Source: a virus. From it: a stretch of DNA of 64,000 bases. The stretch is taken from the IMG/VR virus record IMGVR_UViG_3300037201_000018, positions 1 through 64,000 of that record; one strand, 5' to 3'. Below, piece by piece: positions 15,101 to 23,019 of this stretch (positions are counted from its first letter, which is position 1; each line of letters opens with the position of its first letter). The translations under genes were made by a program, and so were the position numbers. The notes below the pieces were generated by a model. It made no database searches and was not told where the DNA came from. It saw only the letters and a program-made list of their open reading frames with translations.

Positions 15101-16127
15101 GAAAGCGGCAGAGAGACACTACGCTCTGGCGACCCATCCTGACAACGAAGGAACGTACTTCGCTAACGCCAATATGAAGGCTTCAGACGCGCACGATGCA
15201 GCGGCCAAGTTGCAAATGCAGATGCAACGTCGGGGTGGCATTAAAAAATCTACCAACAATTCCATGTTCCGTAAGGAGATCACGATGAGGAAGTTCACTG
15301 CGGACGAGAGGGATCTGCTCACGGAGCAACTCGTCGCGAACTGTGACTGCGAAGACCGAGCCGAGGAAGTTCAGAACGAACTGAACGAGCTTTCCGACGA
15401 GGCGTTCGGCCTCGTGGCCAACTCGATCACATCGAATGTGACGCCGGGTGGGACGAGGGTCGGCGATGGCAAGAAGATGATCCCTGCCTCCAAGGGTGGA
15501 GGCGACACGGGTTCGTATCCTTCGAGCGGTGTGAAGGGGGGTAATCAAGACGCGGACGCTGATGGAGACCCGCAGAAGGGGACGGCAGCTGCGAAAGCAG
15601 GATTGGGGGTTCATACGGAAGGCAAGTCACCACGCAAGACGGGGAAGCAAGTCATGGGCATCGAGGACGTCACGACCGACAACCAGCTCAGCTGGGAGGA
15701 GTGGGTCGCCAGCCCTGAGTTCAAGAGCCTGCCGAAGATCGTGCAGAACACGCACCTTCAGTCGAAGAGATGGTGGGATGATCAAAAATCATCGCTGATC
15801 AATCAGCTCGTCTCGAACATGGAAGGCGACGAGCGGAAGCAGCGGGAGACGTTCTACGGGGCGATGGAGCCGGACGCGCTCCAGACGATCCTCGAAGACC
15901 GCGAACGATCGACTCCGACTCGTAACGTCCGAGTTCACGTCCCGCCGGTCCCGAACTACGTCGGTGCAGCCGGTGGTCCCTCGGCGGGAATTGGTGGCTC
16001 CGGAAACCGTCAACTGTCTACCAAGGACATGGACGCTGACCAGCTCCTGCCGCCAACTGTGAACTGGTCGAAGGTCAGCGAGGAGAACGCCAAGCACTTC
16101 GCCAAGAGCAAGGTGTCGGCCAGCTAG
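12150..16127 (+). CDS. modular prohead protease/scaffold-like protein (DUF2213 type)
   Basis: 1325 residues, several times the usual size. Residues 1-225 look like a DUF2213 head maturation protein (WDGVLLTLYHPMAANGEHLS, PLELSTGLFTEN, YTPDHVAVLPGQVGAC). After that come modules introduced by NGGPGSGP at residues 230, 404 and 582: a beta domain, a zinc-ribbon-like domain (CGKCGGTG and CGRCGGNG, like DnaJ zinc repeats), and an Ala/His-rich helical domain. About 700-760 carries DFAGSGTSFPIKTQADVEAA, a DUF6582-like stretch. NEKDALGHGSD at residue 908 introduces another Ala/His-rich helical module. The last 280 residues resemble a normal scaffold C-terminus before the capsid. Function by family and position; catalytic residues not assigned. 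Confidence 0.75.
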   Translation: MSTSTKLGSAKSLVANHRQTETHPVFQEIVANLSTGKVRRERLDGNTYLVAHATILKQGVLNGSKGALFYPDSEIAKNYRDWDGVLLTLYHPMAANGEHLSANHPGVSDRQGIGFVKRPRLEGKLRVNAFFDETKLTQMAKSNTEARRVLNALENGEPLELSTGLFTENEKAAVGSNYRGKPYEFVARNYTPDHVAVLPGQVGACSNNDGCGILVNSSSQVQTELDLLVNGGPGSGPRPGVKFVQRKNPSFSRPETHVAKTDKGTYSITPTESGHHLTYETGRQRENWTVGQSTFKSLGVHPTVDAAKSAADSHYSSPANNSSYLLVNAKKERDMGPEDDEDEEDDDEVTDNEPETVEGMEDEEAGGGDVPTPTGNQERKRTFRGWLGELLKIANDPNYEPTNNGGPGSGPQGGGSSPKKFDEIREEHVAPIIEHLRAGRNSEAQSHMDALLKGVKAKDWEARLLAEKVKEKAGVKQQTRAERKAAAKEITGNTCGKCGGTGIVTKWFGEPPRTGATTSCGRCGGNGKSLLHNRKFARLLEATYNARWPEERKQQTQQRDFAGRYPIANQADLDAVCYLVENGGPGSGPHAGGGSAARQASENASTKTAEAGKNYGSSNYFKMMAQRAVDHANQGNHTAAAKEHTKLAADHRDSAKLYPGISLSHLAAAKAHETAATAHLAMTHNRDISQKTRDKMPESDFAGSGTSFPIKTQADVEAAAHSLGRTGQDRDKIKSRIKSIAKRKGLTLPDSMKDDEKPADNEDLNLKVDGIGLDQNKPALKNASKAAKGSFRPMGSSYLSSNTTSGKQMSHDEIRGHLQKGLDQSSTHDEPQPLIHSVYDDHCVYSKGGDLFKQGYTKSKTSDGRQVAELDKEEPEKVLKGESIYPDDVDTSAKYHGQKLTSDNPTANEKDALGHGSDKRGQEGKSSLPNRAKDASSSAEAMSGLAGSMTDRLKGAVAEARGHATNALAAAGKGEHGSAAGFHMKAAERHYALATHPDNEGTYFANANMKASDAHDAAAKLQMQMQRRGGIKKSTNNSMFRKEITMRKFTADERDLLTEQLVANCDCEDRAEEVQNELNELSDEAFGLVANSITSNVTPGGTRVGDGKKMIPASKGGGDTGSYPSSGVKGGNQDADADGDPQKGTAAAKAGLGVHTEGKSPRKTGKQVMGIEDVTTDNQLSWEEWVASPEFKSLPKIVQNTHLQSKRWWDDQKSSLINQLVSNMEGDERKQRETFYGAMEPDALQTILEDRERSTPTRNVRVHVPPVPNYVGAAGGPSAGIGGSGNRQLSTKDMDADQLLPPTVNWSKVSEENAKHFAKSKVSAS
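12837..12869 (+). repeat. junction peptide NGGPGSGP copy 1
   Basis: Encodes NGGPGSGPRPG at residue 230 of the prohead protein, at the end of the DUF2213-like domain. Copies 2 and 3 start at 13359 and 13893; their codons differ. Confidence 0.85.
13359..13391 (+). repeat. junction peptide NGGPGSGP copy 2
   Basis: Encodes NGGPGSGPQGG at residue 404, just before the helical and zinc-ribbon-like module. Confidence 0.85.
13893..13925 (+). repeat. junction peptide NGGPGSGP copy 3
   Basis: Encodes NGGPGSGPHAG at residue 582, before an Ala/His-rich helical module (AVDHANQGNHTAAAKEHTKL). Confidence 0.85.
14871..14903 (+). repeat. junction peptide NEKDALGHGSD shared with the portal
   Basis: Encodes NEKDALGHGSD at residue 908. 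The same 11 residues occur in the portal at 3203-3235, but 7 of the 11 codons differ synonymously. Confidence 0.85.
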
Positions 16128-16200
16128 GGCATCTCGTACTAACCCCTCGACAAGCTCGGGGCAGGCTCAACCAAACAAGGATTCATAAAGGAGATTCGGG

Positions 16201-16725
16201 ATGCTCGGCAACGAGATCATCGTCAGTACGATCTACGAGCGCGCGATGGAGACGGAGTGCACGATTGTCGGTACTCCCTACCCTGGCACGTTCATGACCC
16301 TGGTGCCAGCAGTGGCTCCGATCGGAGGCTATATCGCCCAGCCCGCGACGGCCCCCGTGATCGGTCGGTTCAGCTGGCAGGCTTACGCTCCCTACGGGGG
16401 AGTCGACGGACAGAAGTCGACGATTACGGCCCTCTTGCTGCCGGACTACAACCAGGGGATGGGGCCGACGACGCAGTACGCCAACGGCTCGCGGGGATAT
16501 CTGTACTTCCCGCTGCCGGGCGACCAGTACAACGCGCTCGTTTCCTCTGTACCGGTCGCTGGTACGGCGGACAACCACGTCATCGGCGACATCATGGCGA
16601 TTCAGTGGGGCACGGGAGTCTTGGAGAGAGACGTGGCCCTTGCCAAGAACAAGGACGTCTGCCAACTGCTGGAGACGATCAACGCGATCGCAGTCAATAC
16701 GCTCATGTGGTGCATGGGCATCTAG
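16201..16725 (+). CDS. capsid decoration/stabilisation protein candidate
   Basis: 174 residues with AAAGGAG upstream. Gly/Ala/Pro-rich and beta-rich, with almost no Lys and few charged stretches, as in head decoration proteins. It sits directly before the major capsid gene, the common place for a decoration protein. The C-terminus (CQLLETINAIAVNTLMWCMGI) is helical and hydrophobic. No catalytic motif. Assignment rests on position and composition. Confidence 0.55.
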   Translation: MLGNEIIVSTIYERAMETECTIVGTPYPGTFMTLVPAVAPIGGYIAQPATAPVIGRFSWQAYAPYGGVDGQKSTITALLLPDYNQGMGPTTQYANGSRGYLYFPLPGDQYNALVSSVPVAGTADNHVIGDIMAIQWGTGVLERDVALAKNKDVCQLLETINAIAVNTLMWCMGI

Positions 16726-16727
16726 TC

Positions 16728-16741
16728 CCCTCGCGAGAGGG
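16728..16741 (+). promoter_or_regulatory. GNRA-tetraloop hairpin before the capsid gene
   Basis: CCCTC-GCGA-GAGGG: a 5-bp GC-rich stem with a GCGA tetraloop. There is no T tract after it, so it is more likely an mRNA-stabilising or processing hairpin than a terminator. Confidence 0.45.
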
Positions 16742-16779
16742 ATCGAGAGAATTAACTTTTCGCAAGGGAGAATCAAATA

Positions 16780-18027
16780 ATGGCTCAAGACTTCATTCTC
16801 AACGGCTCTGGGTACGGACCCGTGGCCGAGGCGCTGGTCAGTGACGGACTGGACGTCGGTCTTCGTCGTCCGTTCAAGGTGACGAATCCCCGCAGTCCGA
16901 ACTACGGCAAGACGTGCGTCACGGTCAACACCGGGCGCAGGCGGGAGGTGACTGACAATCAAGGTCAGCTGGTCTACAACGAACTAGGATTGCCGACGAC
17001 CCAGGCAGTCATGGAGACGGTTCGAGTCAGTGACCTGATCGCCAACGGTGACGGCCTGCCGGTGCCCGTCACGAACGCGACGACTCTCCGAAAAGAAGAG
17101 TGGATCGAGCTGGACCAGGTGATCCTGCGTGAAGCGAGATACCGTCTTCGGGCCTGGGCTGACCTGGCCAATGCGAACTCGTTCGGCGGGTTCAACGGGA
17201 TGTCAAAGCTGATCCTCGAACACGAGACGATGAGCGACCCTGGAGCCGCGGTCCAGGACATGGATGGCATCTCTCCGGCCTTCGCTGACAGTCCGCTGTT
17301 CCAGCTCCAGGGCCTGCCGCTGCCGATCACGCACGCGGACTTCTGGTTCCCCAGTCGGCGACTCTCAATTTCGCGGAACACGGGCACCCCGCTGGACACC
17401 GTGATGGGTGAGGCGGCTGGACGGAGAGTCGCGGAACTCATCGAGCAGACCCTGATCGGCACGATCTCGGGGATCACGCTGGGCAGTCCTTCGGGATGGA
17501 CTCCCGCCTACGGTCGTGCGAACTCGGTCTACGGCTATACGAACTTCCCACCAGCCCTGACCTACACGGGATCGGTTCCTACGGCTGGCGGATATACCGC
17601 GTCGAAGACCCTGGCCGACGTCCTCTCCATGATCGACGTCCTCACGGCCAACAAGTTCTACGGTCCCTTCATGCTGTATCACACAGGCAACTGGGACCAC
17701 GTCCTGGACAACGACTACATTCTCACCGGCGGCAACGTGGCAACTCAGACGCTGCGAAATCGCTTGCGAAGTATCGAAATCATCCAGGACGTTCGCCGCT
17801 TGGACTTCTTCCTGGACAACACCTACAACACCGGGCCGTTCAAGATGCTGCTTGTGCAGATGACCCCGGACGTGGCCCGCGCCGTCAACGGAATGGACAT
17901 CACGACCGTCCAGTGGGAGGCGATGGGTGGCATGAAGCTGAACTTCAAGGTCATGGCGATCCAGGTTCCCCAGCTCCGTGCGACCTTTGCTGGGAATTGC
18001 GGAATTTTGTACGCACAATTCGCATAG
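16780..18027 (+). CDS. major capsid protein
   Basis: 415 residues, AAGGGAG upstream. Helical segment KEEWIELDQVILREARYRLRAW followed by NSFGGFNGMSKL and SRRLSISRNTGTPLDT is typical of encapsulin-like/HK97-fold capsid proteins of the DUF6260 kind, and the C-terminal part (VARAVNGMDITTVQWEAMGG) fits the A-domain. It follows prohead and decoration genes and precedes connector genes. No delta domain is visible at the N-terminus, consistent with a separate scaffold. Fold call by pattern; the role is well supported by context. Confidence 0.8.
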   Translation: MAQDFILNGSGYGPVAEALVSDGLDVGLRRPFKVTNPRSPNYGKTCVTVNTGRRREVTDNQGQLVYNELGLPTTQAVMETVRVSDLIANGDGLPVPVTNATTLRKEEWIELDQVILREARYRLRAWADLANANSFGGFNGMSKLILEHETMSDPGAAVQDMDGISPAFADSPLFQLQGLPLPITHADFWFPSRRLSISRNTGTPLDTVMGEAAGRRVAELIEQTLIGTISGITLGSPSGWTPAYGRANSVYGYTNFPPALTYTGSVPTAGGYTASKTLADVLSMIDVLTANKFYGPFMLYHTGNWDHVLDNDYILTGGNVATQTLRNRLRSIEIIQDVRRLDFFLDNTYNTGPFKMLLVQMTPDVARAVNGMDITTVQWEAMGGMKLNFKVMAIQVPQLRATFAGNCGILYAQFA

Positions 18028-18085
18028 TATTTGCCTAACATTTGGGTAAAATAGTTTAAGACTTTTAATGAACTGAGGACATGAC

Positions 18086-18703
18086 ATGGTGACAGCTGAG
18101 TTAGAACGCCCAGTAGAGGCGAAGAAGACTCCCGAGGCTCCCAAGCCCAAGAAGTACAAGTTCCGATTGAACTACTCAACCTACGTGGCCAACCAGGGCT
18201 ACGAGCACATCTTCGTGGAGGTCTACAACGAGCAGGGAGAGGTCGTCGGGAAGAAGCCTGTCGACCTCCGTGCCAAGCCGCCCAAGATCTACCGTGCCCT
18301 TTCCCCGACCGGGAAGAAGGTCCACCCCGATGACTGCAACATCATCGAGACGGACCTGGAGCTGGACGTCCTGTTCCCCACGCTGCCCTCGACGAACTAT
18401 CCCTTGCAAAAGTTCACGCGGTTGAGCGGTCCTTCGGGCGTCCCCCTGGACGATGCAGCGCAGGAGGCGTATCGGCTCGGAGTCGAGGAAGGAATGAAGC
18501 GAGCGAGGGGAGAGCAGCCAGTGGACTCGATCGGAGATCCGGTCGTAGCCGCCCCAGTAGAGTCGGCTTCAGGAGTCGACATCCGGGCGACCTACGAAGC
18601 GATGACCGAGGACGACCTGCGACAGTTAGCAGCGAGCGAGGAGATCGACCTCAACGGATGCCGTACCAAGAAGCAGGTCATCGACCGCTTCATGCATTCC
18701 TAA
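18086..18703 (+). CDS. head-associated protein with SAP/HeH-like C-terminus
   Basis: 205 residues. N-terminal beta-rich domain (residues 15-110, KYKFRLNYSTYVANQGYEHI), then a linker, then a C-terminal EDDLRQLAASEEIDLNGCRTK unit that reads like a HeH/SAP-type helix-extension-helix. Such a motif binds DNA or protein in several phage head proteins. Located right after the capsid gene. Exact role unknown. Confidence 0.6.
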   Translation: MVTAELERPVEAKKTPEAPKPKKYKFRLNYSTYVANQGYEHIFVEVYNEQGEVVGKKPVDLRAKPPKIYRALSPTGKKVHPDDCNIIETDLELDVLFPTLPSTNYPLQKFTRLSGPSGVPLDDAAQEAYRLGVEEGMKRARGEQPVDSIGDPVVAAPVESASGVDIRATYEAMTEDDLRQLAASEEIDLNGCRTKKQVIDRFMHS

Positions 18704-18753
18704 TCAATAAAGACACCGACGGCGAAGAAACACACTAGCTAGGAGACCGAACG

Positions 18754-19059
18754 ATGCCAACAAATCCCCCAGTCGAACCCAAGAAGAAGGTCCGTAAGTT
18801 CCGGTTGATGTCTGGCTACGGCAAGCACACCGACTCGAAGGGCAGCCACGCTCCTGGAGACGTCGTGACGGTTGAGTACGACGACTATGCTGGCGATCCT
18901 TCCGACGAAGAAGCGAAGAACAAGCACCACGACCCACACGACCTCTCCAAGGCGTTCCTTGGACAGCCCAGTAATCCCCGCTTCGTGGAGTTCAAGGACG
19001 GCGAGCCTCTCCCCAAGCTGAAGGAAGAGCAGCCAGCGACGACTGGTCCTCGCATCTAG
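18754..19059 (+). CDS. hypothetical head-region protein, 101 aa
   Basis: KKKVRKFRLMSGYGKHTDSKG at the N-terminus resembles the opening KKYKFRLNYSTYVAN of the preceding protein, so the two may share a small beta module. The middle is acidic and His-rich. Preceded by CTAGGAG. Probably a minor head or connector component. Confidence 0.55.
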   Translation: MPTNPPVEPKKKVRKFRLMSGYGKHTDSKGSHAPGDVVTVEYDDYAGDPSDEEAKNKHHDPHDLSKAFLGQPSNPRFVEFKDGEPLPKLKEEQPATTGPRI

Positions 19060-19105
19060 TCAGTCATATTAACCACGTCGTCTACGTCAGTAACTGGAGC
19101 GACAG

Positions 19106-19549
19106 GTGCCATTAAGGACGAACGACTCGACGGTTCGCTCGACAATCAAGATGTCGCCGACGACGCCGACAGCCATCTTCATCCTGATGGCCAACTCGCT
19201 AACGAACCAGGTCGCTCTAAACGACGCCTACGCTCAGCTCGACGCCAACACGTTGCTCTGCATCGAGACGCTGCTCGCCTGTCACTACATCGCGAGTCAC
19301 CCCGACGAGCAGCAGTACGCTTCGAGGACGACTGAGGGAGCCTCTGCTTCGTTTCAAGGCCAGTTCACGGTCGCTCTCAAATCGACGAAGTATGGGCAGG
19401 ACGCGATGATGCTGGACGTGACGAACTACCTCGCTCGACACTCGAAGGAGGTCGAGGACGGATACCGACGAGTCGCCGGTATCGCCTCCCTGGCGGGACA
19501 TCAGTGGCCTGCGAGTGTGAACGAACTGGATGAGGGACCCGAGGACTAG
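19106..19549 (+). CDS. head-tail connector protein (DUF4054-like)
   Basis: 147 residues, GTG start after CTGGAG. The pattern is an all-helical connector: NTLLCIETLLACHYIASHP then a beta hairpin with small residues (GASASFQGQF) then YGQDAMMLDVTNYL. This matches the layout of gp6/DUF4054-like ring adaptors that sit under the portal. Position after the capsid supports it. Confidence 0.6.
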   Translation: MPLRTNDSTVRSTIKMSPTTPTAIFILMANSLTNQVALNDAYAQLDANTLLCIETLLACHYIASHPDEQQYASRTTEGASASFQGQFTVALKSTKYGQDAMMLDVTNYLARHSKEVEDGYRRVAGIASLAGHQWPASVNELDEGPED

Positions 19550-19551
19550 AG

Positions 19552-19752
19552 ATGAATTCATTTAGCTACAAGTACGTCATTGGAGTAGTGCTTACCGTCT
19601 TAGTTCTACTCTCAGCGTTTTTAGGAATTGGCGGAGTTTGGGGTTGGATCAAGGGCGACTCGGCCTGGCAGGTCTTTTTGACGTTCTTGATCGTTGGTGG
19701 TACGGTCGCAGTCGTGACTTACGTCGCACATGCCTTCTTCGGAGTCGGCTAG
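19552..19752 (+). CDS. small two-segment membrane protein
   Basis: 66 residues with two strongly hydrophobic helices (VIGVVLTVLVLLSAFLGIGG and VFLTFLIVGGTVAVVTYVAH) around a short loop (WGWIKGDSAW). Holin-like size and topology, but several such proteins follow nearby, so no single one can be named the holin. TAG overlaps the next GTG. Confidence 0.55.
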   Translation: MNSFSYKYVIGVVLTVLVLLSAFLGIGGVWGWIKGDSAWQVFLTFLIVGGTVAVVTYVAHAFFGVG

Positions 19753-20135
19753 TGCCACCACTTGAGTCAATGGATCGGAACCAACTAGCGACTCTCTGGA
19801 CGAACACGGGAGCGGGTAACTACGGGACTCCGATCGTCTCAGCGACGTCTCAGAAACTACTTGTGAGGTGGATCGACACTGTGGAGGAAGGGACCAACGA
19901 GCAGGGAGAGGTCATCAGCGTCTCGGCGACAGTCGTGATCGATCCCACGATACCGATCCCTCCAGTTGGGAGCCTACTGCGTTACGGTTATCCGCCACCG
20001 GTTGGTTTGAGTCCAGGGAACCTGATGAGAGTTGCAAACTACAAGCACGGACGAGACATCAAAGGTAGAAACCAGCGAGTCGTGCTCGTCCTCGAACGAT
20101 ACAAGAACAGCCTGCCACTGGCAGCGACAGCGTAA
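19752..20135 (+). CDS. head-tail adaptor/stopper candidate
   Basis: Start set at GTG 19752 in the TAGTG overlap; ATG 19770 is the alternative. About 121-127 residues and beta-rich (SATSQKLLVRWIDTVEEG, ISVSATVVIDP), the composition of small beta-barrel stopper or adaptor proteins. Location after the DUF4054-like connector fits a second ring protein. Not recognised by motif. Confidence 0.5.
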   Translation: MPPLESMDRNQLATLWTNTGAGNYGTPIVSATSQKLLVRWIDTVEEGTNEQGEVISVSATVVIDPTIPIPPVGSLLRYGYPPPVGLSPGNLMRVANYKHGRDIKGRNQRVVLVLERYKNSLPLAATA

Positions 20136-20147
20136 AGGAGACTCCTG

Positions 20148-20369
20148 ATGAACGCACTCATGACGTTAGGTCAAGTGGTCGGCGGCGGGATGGGGATCGT
20201 CCAGATGGTTGTCGTCGGGATCATCATCATCGCGGTCATCGCAATCGGAGTCGTCGCGGTTAAGGCGATGGGTCTCTCGTTCCCGCCCTGGGTCGTGACG
20301 ATCTTCTGGATCGCCGTGATCGCAATCGTTGCTATTTTTGCGATCAAGCTGCTCATCGGTCTGTTCTGA
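20148..20369 (+). CDS. small two-segment membrane protein
   Basis: 73 residues, AAAGGAG upstream. Two long hydrophobic helices (MVVVGIIIIAVIAIGVVAVK and WVVTIFWIAVIAIVAIFAI) with a short Pro/Trp turn. Holin-like topology. Part of a run of membrane proteins. Confidence 0.55.
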   Translation: MNALMTLGQVVGGGMGIVQMVVVGIIIIAVIAIGVVAVKAMGLSFPPWVVTIFWIAVIAIVAIFAIKLLIGLF

Positions 20370-20433
20370 GTTGATCATGGTCGCTAGTTGCAGTTCTACA
20401 TTGAGTTGACCAATTAAGAATCAAGGCGAACGG

Positions 20434-20790
20434 ATGACCACGAAGCAAGAGATGGCAGACGCTTTGGCTCTGGCGTCTAAGCAGCCCACCAAGGGGCATG
20501 CAGACGAGATGTCTCCACTCACCATCAACCTCGCCAAGGCAGAGCACGTTCGTATACTCTTGGCCCTCATCCTGCACACCGCGGTCGTGCTGGGTTCAGT
20601 CATCGCAGTGATCTGGTCAGCAACGGCCACGATCAACACTCGACTCTTGTCGCTGGAGATCCACAGAGACAGAGACCACGAAGAGTTCAAGACGATGGCC
20701 GTCGACTTCAAGATCATCGCCATCCAAGTGTTGCGGAACCAGGAGGGCGTCAAGAGTCTGAACGACCGAGTGGGCAGAGGCGGTAAATGA
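20434..20790 (+). CDS. membrane protein with periplasm-side coiled coil
   Basis: 118 residues. A single hydrophobic helix (ILLALILHTAVVLGSVIAVIW) in the middle is followed by a charged helical tail (LLSLEIHRDRDHEEFKTM). Resembles the layout of XhlA-type accessory lysis proteins. The paralogue-like protein at 21141 has the same design. Role unproven. Confidence 0.55.
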   Translation: MTTKQEMADALALASKQPTKGHADEMSPLTINLAKAEHVRILLALILHTAVVLGSVIAVIWSATATINTRLLSLEIHRDRDHEEFKTMAVDFKIIAIQVLRNQEGVKSLNDRVGRGGK

Positions 20791-20830
20791 TGCCGTCGAA
20801 AAGTTCAAATTTTGAAAAGGAAATCGCTGT

Positions 20831-21097
20831 ATGGCAAAGCGCAAAGCACATGAATTGGTAACGCCAGCGGTTCCAATCGCACCAACACTGGTCCGCGTCC
20901 AAGGTGCCCCGACAGGTCCCGGAGATTATCGCGTCAAGCTCACGGCGTCCGCCTCGCAGGACGAGCCACGCCCTGAGGTGTTGAGCGTCGATTCGGTCGA
21001 CGAGATCTTCATCTATGGTCGACCGAAAGGGTTCTTCGGCATGGCCGGGTTCAAGATCGACAAGCAAGTGATCGAGTGGTTCGAGAAACTGCCCTGA
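20831..21097 (+). CDS. hypothetical protein, 88 aa
   Basis: Basic N-terminus, Pro/Thr-rich middle, and a folded C-terminal half (DSVDEIFIYGRPKGFFGMAG). AAAAGGA precedes the ATG. No known family recognised. Embedded among membrane proteins. Confidence 0.5.
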   Translation: MAKRKAHELVTPAVPIAPTLVRVQGAPTGPGDYRVKLTASASQDEPRPEVLSVDSVDEIFIYGRPKGFFGMAGFKIDKQVIEWFEKLP

Positions 21098-21140
21098 CGG
21101 TCTCTCTGTTCGTAGCGACTTACTTTTTATAGGTAAACGG

Positions 21141-21503
21141 ATGAGCGAAGCGGACATCAAGCTGCCGATCCCGAGGAGCTGGTTCAACAACCTGGCTCTG
21201 AAGATCAGCGGGACCGTAATCAGTGCTGTCATCCTCAGCATGTTCGCCGCGGTCGGTACGGCCTACCACTTCATGAGCGACACGAAGGAGAGACTCTCGG
21301 TCCTGGAGACTGAGATGAAGGGCCTGATCGGAGAGACGAACCAGCGAGTTGACCTCGTCGACCGCAGGGTGGAAGCTGCGATGAGGAAGTCCAAGATGCA
21401 CGAGCAGCAGATCGCTGGCTTGCAGAGAGAAGACCGCGAGATACACCAGGTCATGAAGGTCCAGGGTCGAGAGCCGCAGGAACCAGTACCGAGCGGGAAG
21501 TGA
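21141..21503 (+). CDS. membrane protein with coiled coil
   Basis: 120 residues. One transmembrane helix (ISGTVISAVILSMFAAVGTAY) then a heptad-like helix (LSVLETEMKGLIGETNQRVD). Same architecture as the protein at 20434. Could be a spanin-like or holin-accessory protein. No lipobox. Confidence 0.55.
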   Translation: MSEADIKLPIPRSWFNNLALKISGTVISAVILSMFAAVGTAYHFMSDTKERLSVLETEMKGLIGETNQRVDLVDRRVEAAMRKSKMHEQQIAGLQREDREIHQVMKVQGREPQEPVPSGK

Positions 21504-21504
21504 G

Positions 21505-21984
21505 ATGACTCATCTGTTCTCGTTACTGTTAGTTCTCTGGCTCGCCCTGCCCGTCGTCGCAGGACAGGGAAGGCAGACGCTCGTCGTCGAGACAAGCTAC
21601 GACTATGGGACTGTCTGCCGTTGGTTAGAGAGGAACGCCGACCGAGTTCGGGAGAGCAGTGGGGCGATGACGGTTGGGAGGGACGGAACGACCTCCACCG
21701 TCCAGAGCGAGACGAAGCGCGGTATCGAGGTCTTCAGAATCAGACAGTACGGAGCCAAGGGAAGATATCGAGCCGTCTTCGTCCAGTCGCTGAAGGGATC
21801 TGTCACGGACTTCGAGTGCCACATCGACATCCGACCATTACCAGAGAACCGAACGAGCGAGATGACAGTCGTCCTGATCGCGGCAGCCAGTAACTCGAAC
21901 TCGGTGGAGATCAACGTCGAACTCAGGAAGTCTCTCCGTCTGATGAGGACATACATTCAATCTCGACTGGTGACGAACAAGTGA
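21505..21984 (+). CDS. secreted protein of unknown function
   Basis: 159 residues. N-terminal signal peptide (LFSLLLVLWLALPVVAG) with probable cleavage after residues near 19-20. The mature part alternates strands and helices (TSYDYGTVCRWLERNADRVR, EVFRIRQYGAKGRYRAVF), a little like a START/SRPBCC-type fold, but that is only an impression. Export by the host Sec system is likely. Confidence 0.55.
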   Translation: MTHLFSLLLVLWLALPVVAGQGRQTLVVETSYDYGTVCRWLERNADRVRESSGAMTVGRDGTTSTVQSETKRGIEVFRIRQYGAKGRYRAVFVQSLKGSVTDFECHIDIRPLPENRTSEMTVVLIAAASNSNSVEINVELRKSLRLMRTYIQSRLVTNK

Positions 21985-22175
21985 TCTACTACCCTGACGA
22001 GCAGGACGTGAGGATCGGCGACAAGGTTGAGGAGATTGGACGCGGGATCAGAGGAACGGTGACTGCGATCAACGAGTACCAGTTAAACCCAATCGAAGTA
22101 ACAGACGACGACGATAACTGTGTGGATCAGGTAGGACCTGAAGTGCTGACCCTCTTGGAACGGAAACAGGGATGA
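21981..22175 (+). CDS. hypothetical protein, 64 aa
   Basis: GTG start overlaps the previous stop. Beta-rich (VRIGDKVEEIGRGIRGTVTA), like a small barrel with an SH3-type look, as in many tiny phage proteins. Ends overlapping the next ATG. Confidence 0.5.
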   Translation: MIYYPDEQDVRIGDKVEEIGRGIRGTVTAINEYQLNPIEVTDDDDNCVDQVGPEVLTLLERKQG

Positions 22176-22615
22176 CTGACGAAGAGAGAGACGCCGAAGA
22201 GACGGGAGACGTCTTCACGAGCAAGCACCGGCTCCAGCCGAACGAGAGCCTGGTCTACACGCTCGTCGAGATGGCTGGTGGTTGGTTTCCGATTGGCGTC
22301 TTCCTACTGCTCTCCGGTGCCTCGTTCGCGTTCATGTTCGTACATCCCGAGCACGCCCCGGTCGTCTTCGGGTTCATCGGGACCGCACTGCTGCCAATCG
22401 TGATCGGACACCAGGCCTGGAAGACTCGGCAGAACACGGACGTCGCCGCTACGGCGATCAACAGCGTGTCCAGGACGACGACGGCGAACGTGATCGAGAA
22501 GATGCAGGATGGGGTCGGAACGAAGATCGCCGATCAGGTAGCCAGCAAGGTGAACGAGAGAGTTGACGAGAAAGTGAAGAGTGCGATCGACGAGAAACTG
22601 CCAGGAACGAAGTAA
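22172..22615 (+). CDS. membrane protein with helical tail
   Basis: 147 residues. Acidic N-terminus, two hydrophobic helices (FPIGVFLLLSGASFAFMFV and VVFGFIGTALLPIVIGH) and a long amphipathic C-terminus (ADQVASKVNERVDEKVKSAI). The stop TAATG overlaps the next start. Unknown function. Confidence 0.55.
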   Translation: MTDEERDAEETGDVFTSKHRLQPNESLVYTLVEMAGGWFPIGVFLLLSGASFAFMFVHPEHAPVVFGFIGTALLPIVIGHQAWKTRQNTDVAATAINSVSRTTTANVIEKMQDGVGTKIADQVASKVNERVDEKVKSAIDEKLPGTK

Positions 22616-23019
22616 TGCTAGTCGACTACGAAGACGTGAGGTCAGGGATCAGGGAGAGTTGGAAGCGGGATCATCACCTGCTCGGGTTCGTCATCTGGCG
22701 ACCGTTTCACAACGAGAGACACTTCAACAGCTGTCTCGGCTCGATCCTGACGGAGTTCGATTGTCGAGACGACCTCGGTGACTACGGTTCGCTAGAGACG
22801 GACAAGGACGACGCCGAGACGGAGGTGATGGCAGAGATCATTGACGTCGTCGTCGCAAAGGAGTTCCCTCACGTCAACGAGAACAACGTCCTCGTGCGAA
22901 TGGCGATTCACTTCATGACGGTCGAACTGGTCAAGAAGTTACACGAGGCGCAGGAAGGACTTAGTCCTAGAACGAAGGTGGAGCGATGGCTGGGACAGTA
23001 CAAGGCGGTGGTGGAGTAG
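22615..23019 (+). CDS. hypothetical protein, 134 aa
   Basis: Soluble alpha/beta protein (RESWKRDHHLLGFVIWRPFH, ETEVMAEIIDVVVAKEF). Start in the TAATG overlap. Its end overlaps the start of the next membrane protein by 34 bases, suggesting linked translation. No family recognised. Confidence 0.55.
   Translation: MLVDYEDVRSGIRESWKRDHHLLGFVIWRPFHNERHFNSCLGSILTEFDCRDDLGDYGSLETDKDDAETEVMAEIIDVVVAKEFPHVNENNVLVRMAIHFMTVELVKKLHEAQEGLSPRTKVERWLGQYKAVVE

Noticed and set aside
17365-18159. 264-residue minus-strand ORF opposite the capsid gene
   Set aside because: Arg/Val/Asp/His-rich, typical antisense shadow of a GC-rich gene; unlike the intein case there is no recognisable fold.
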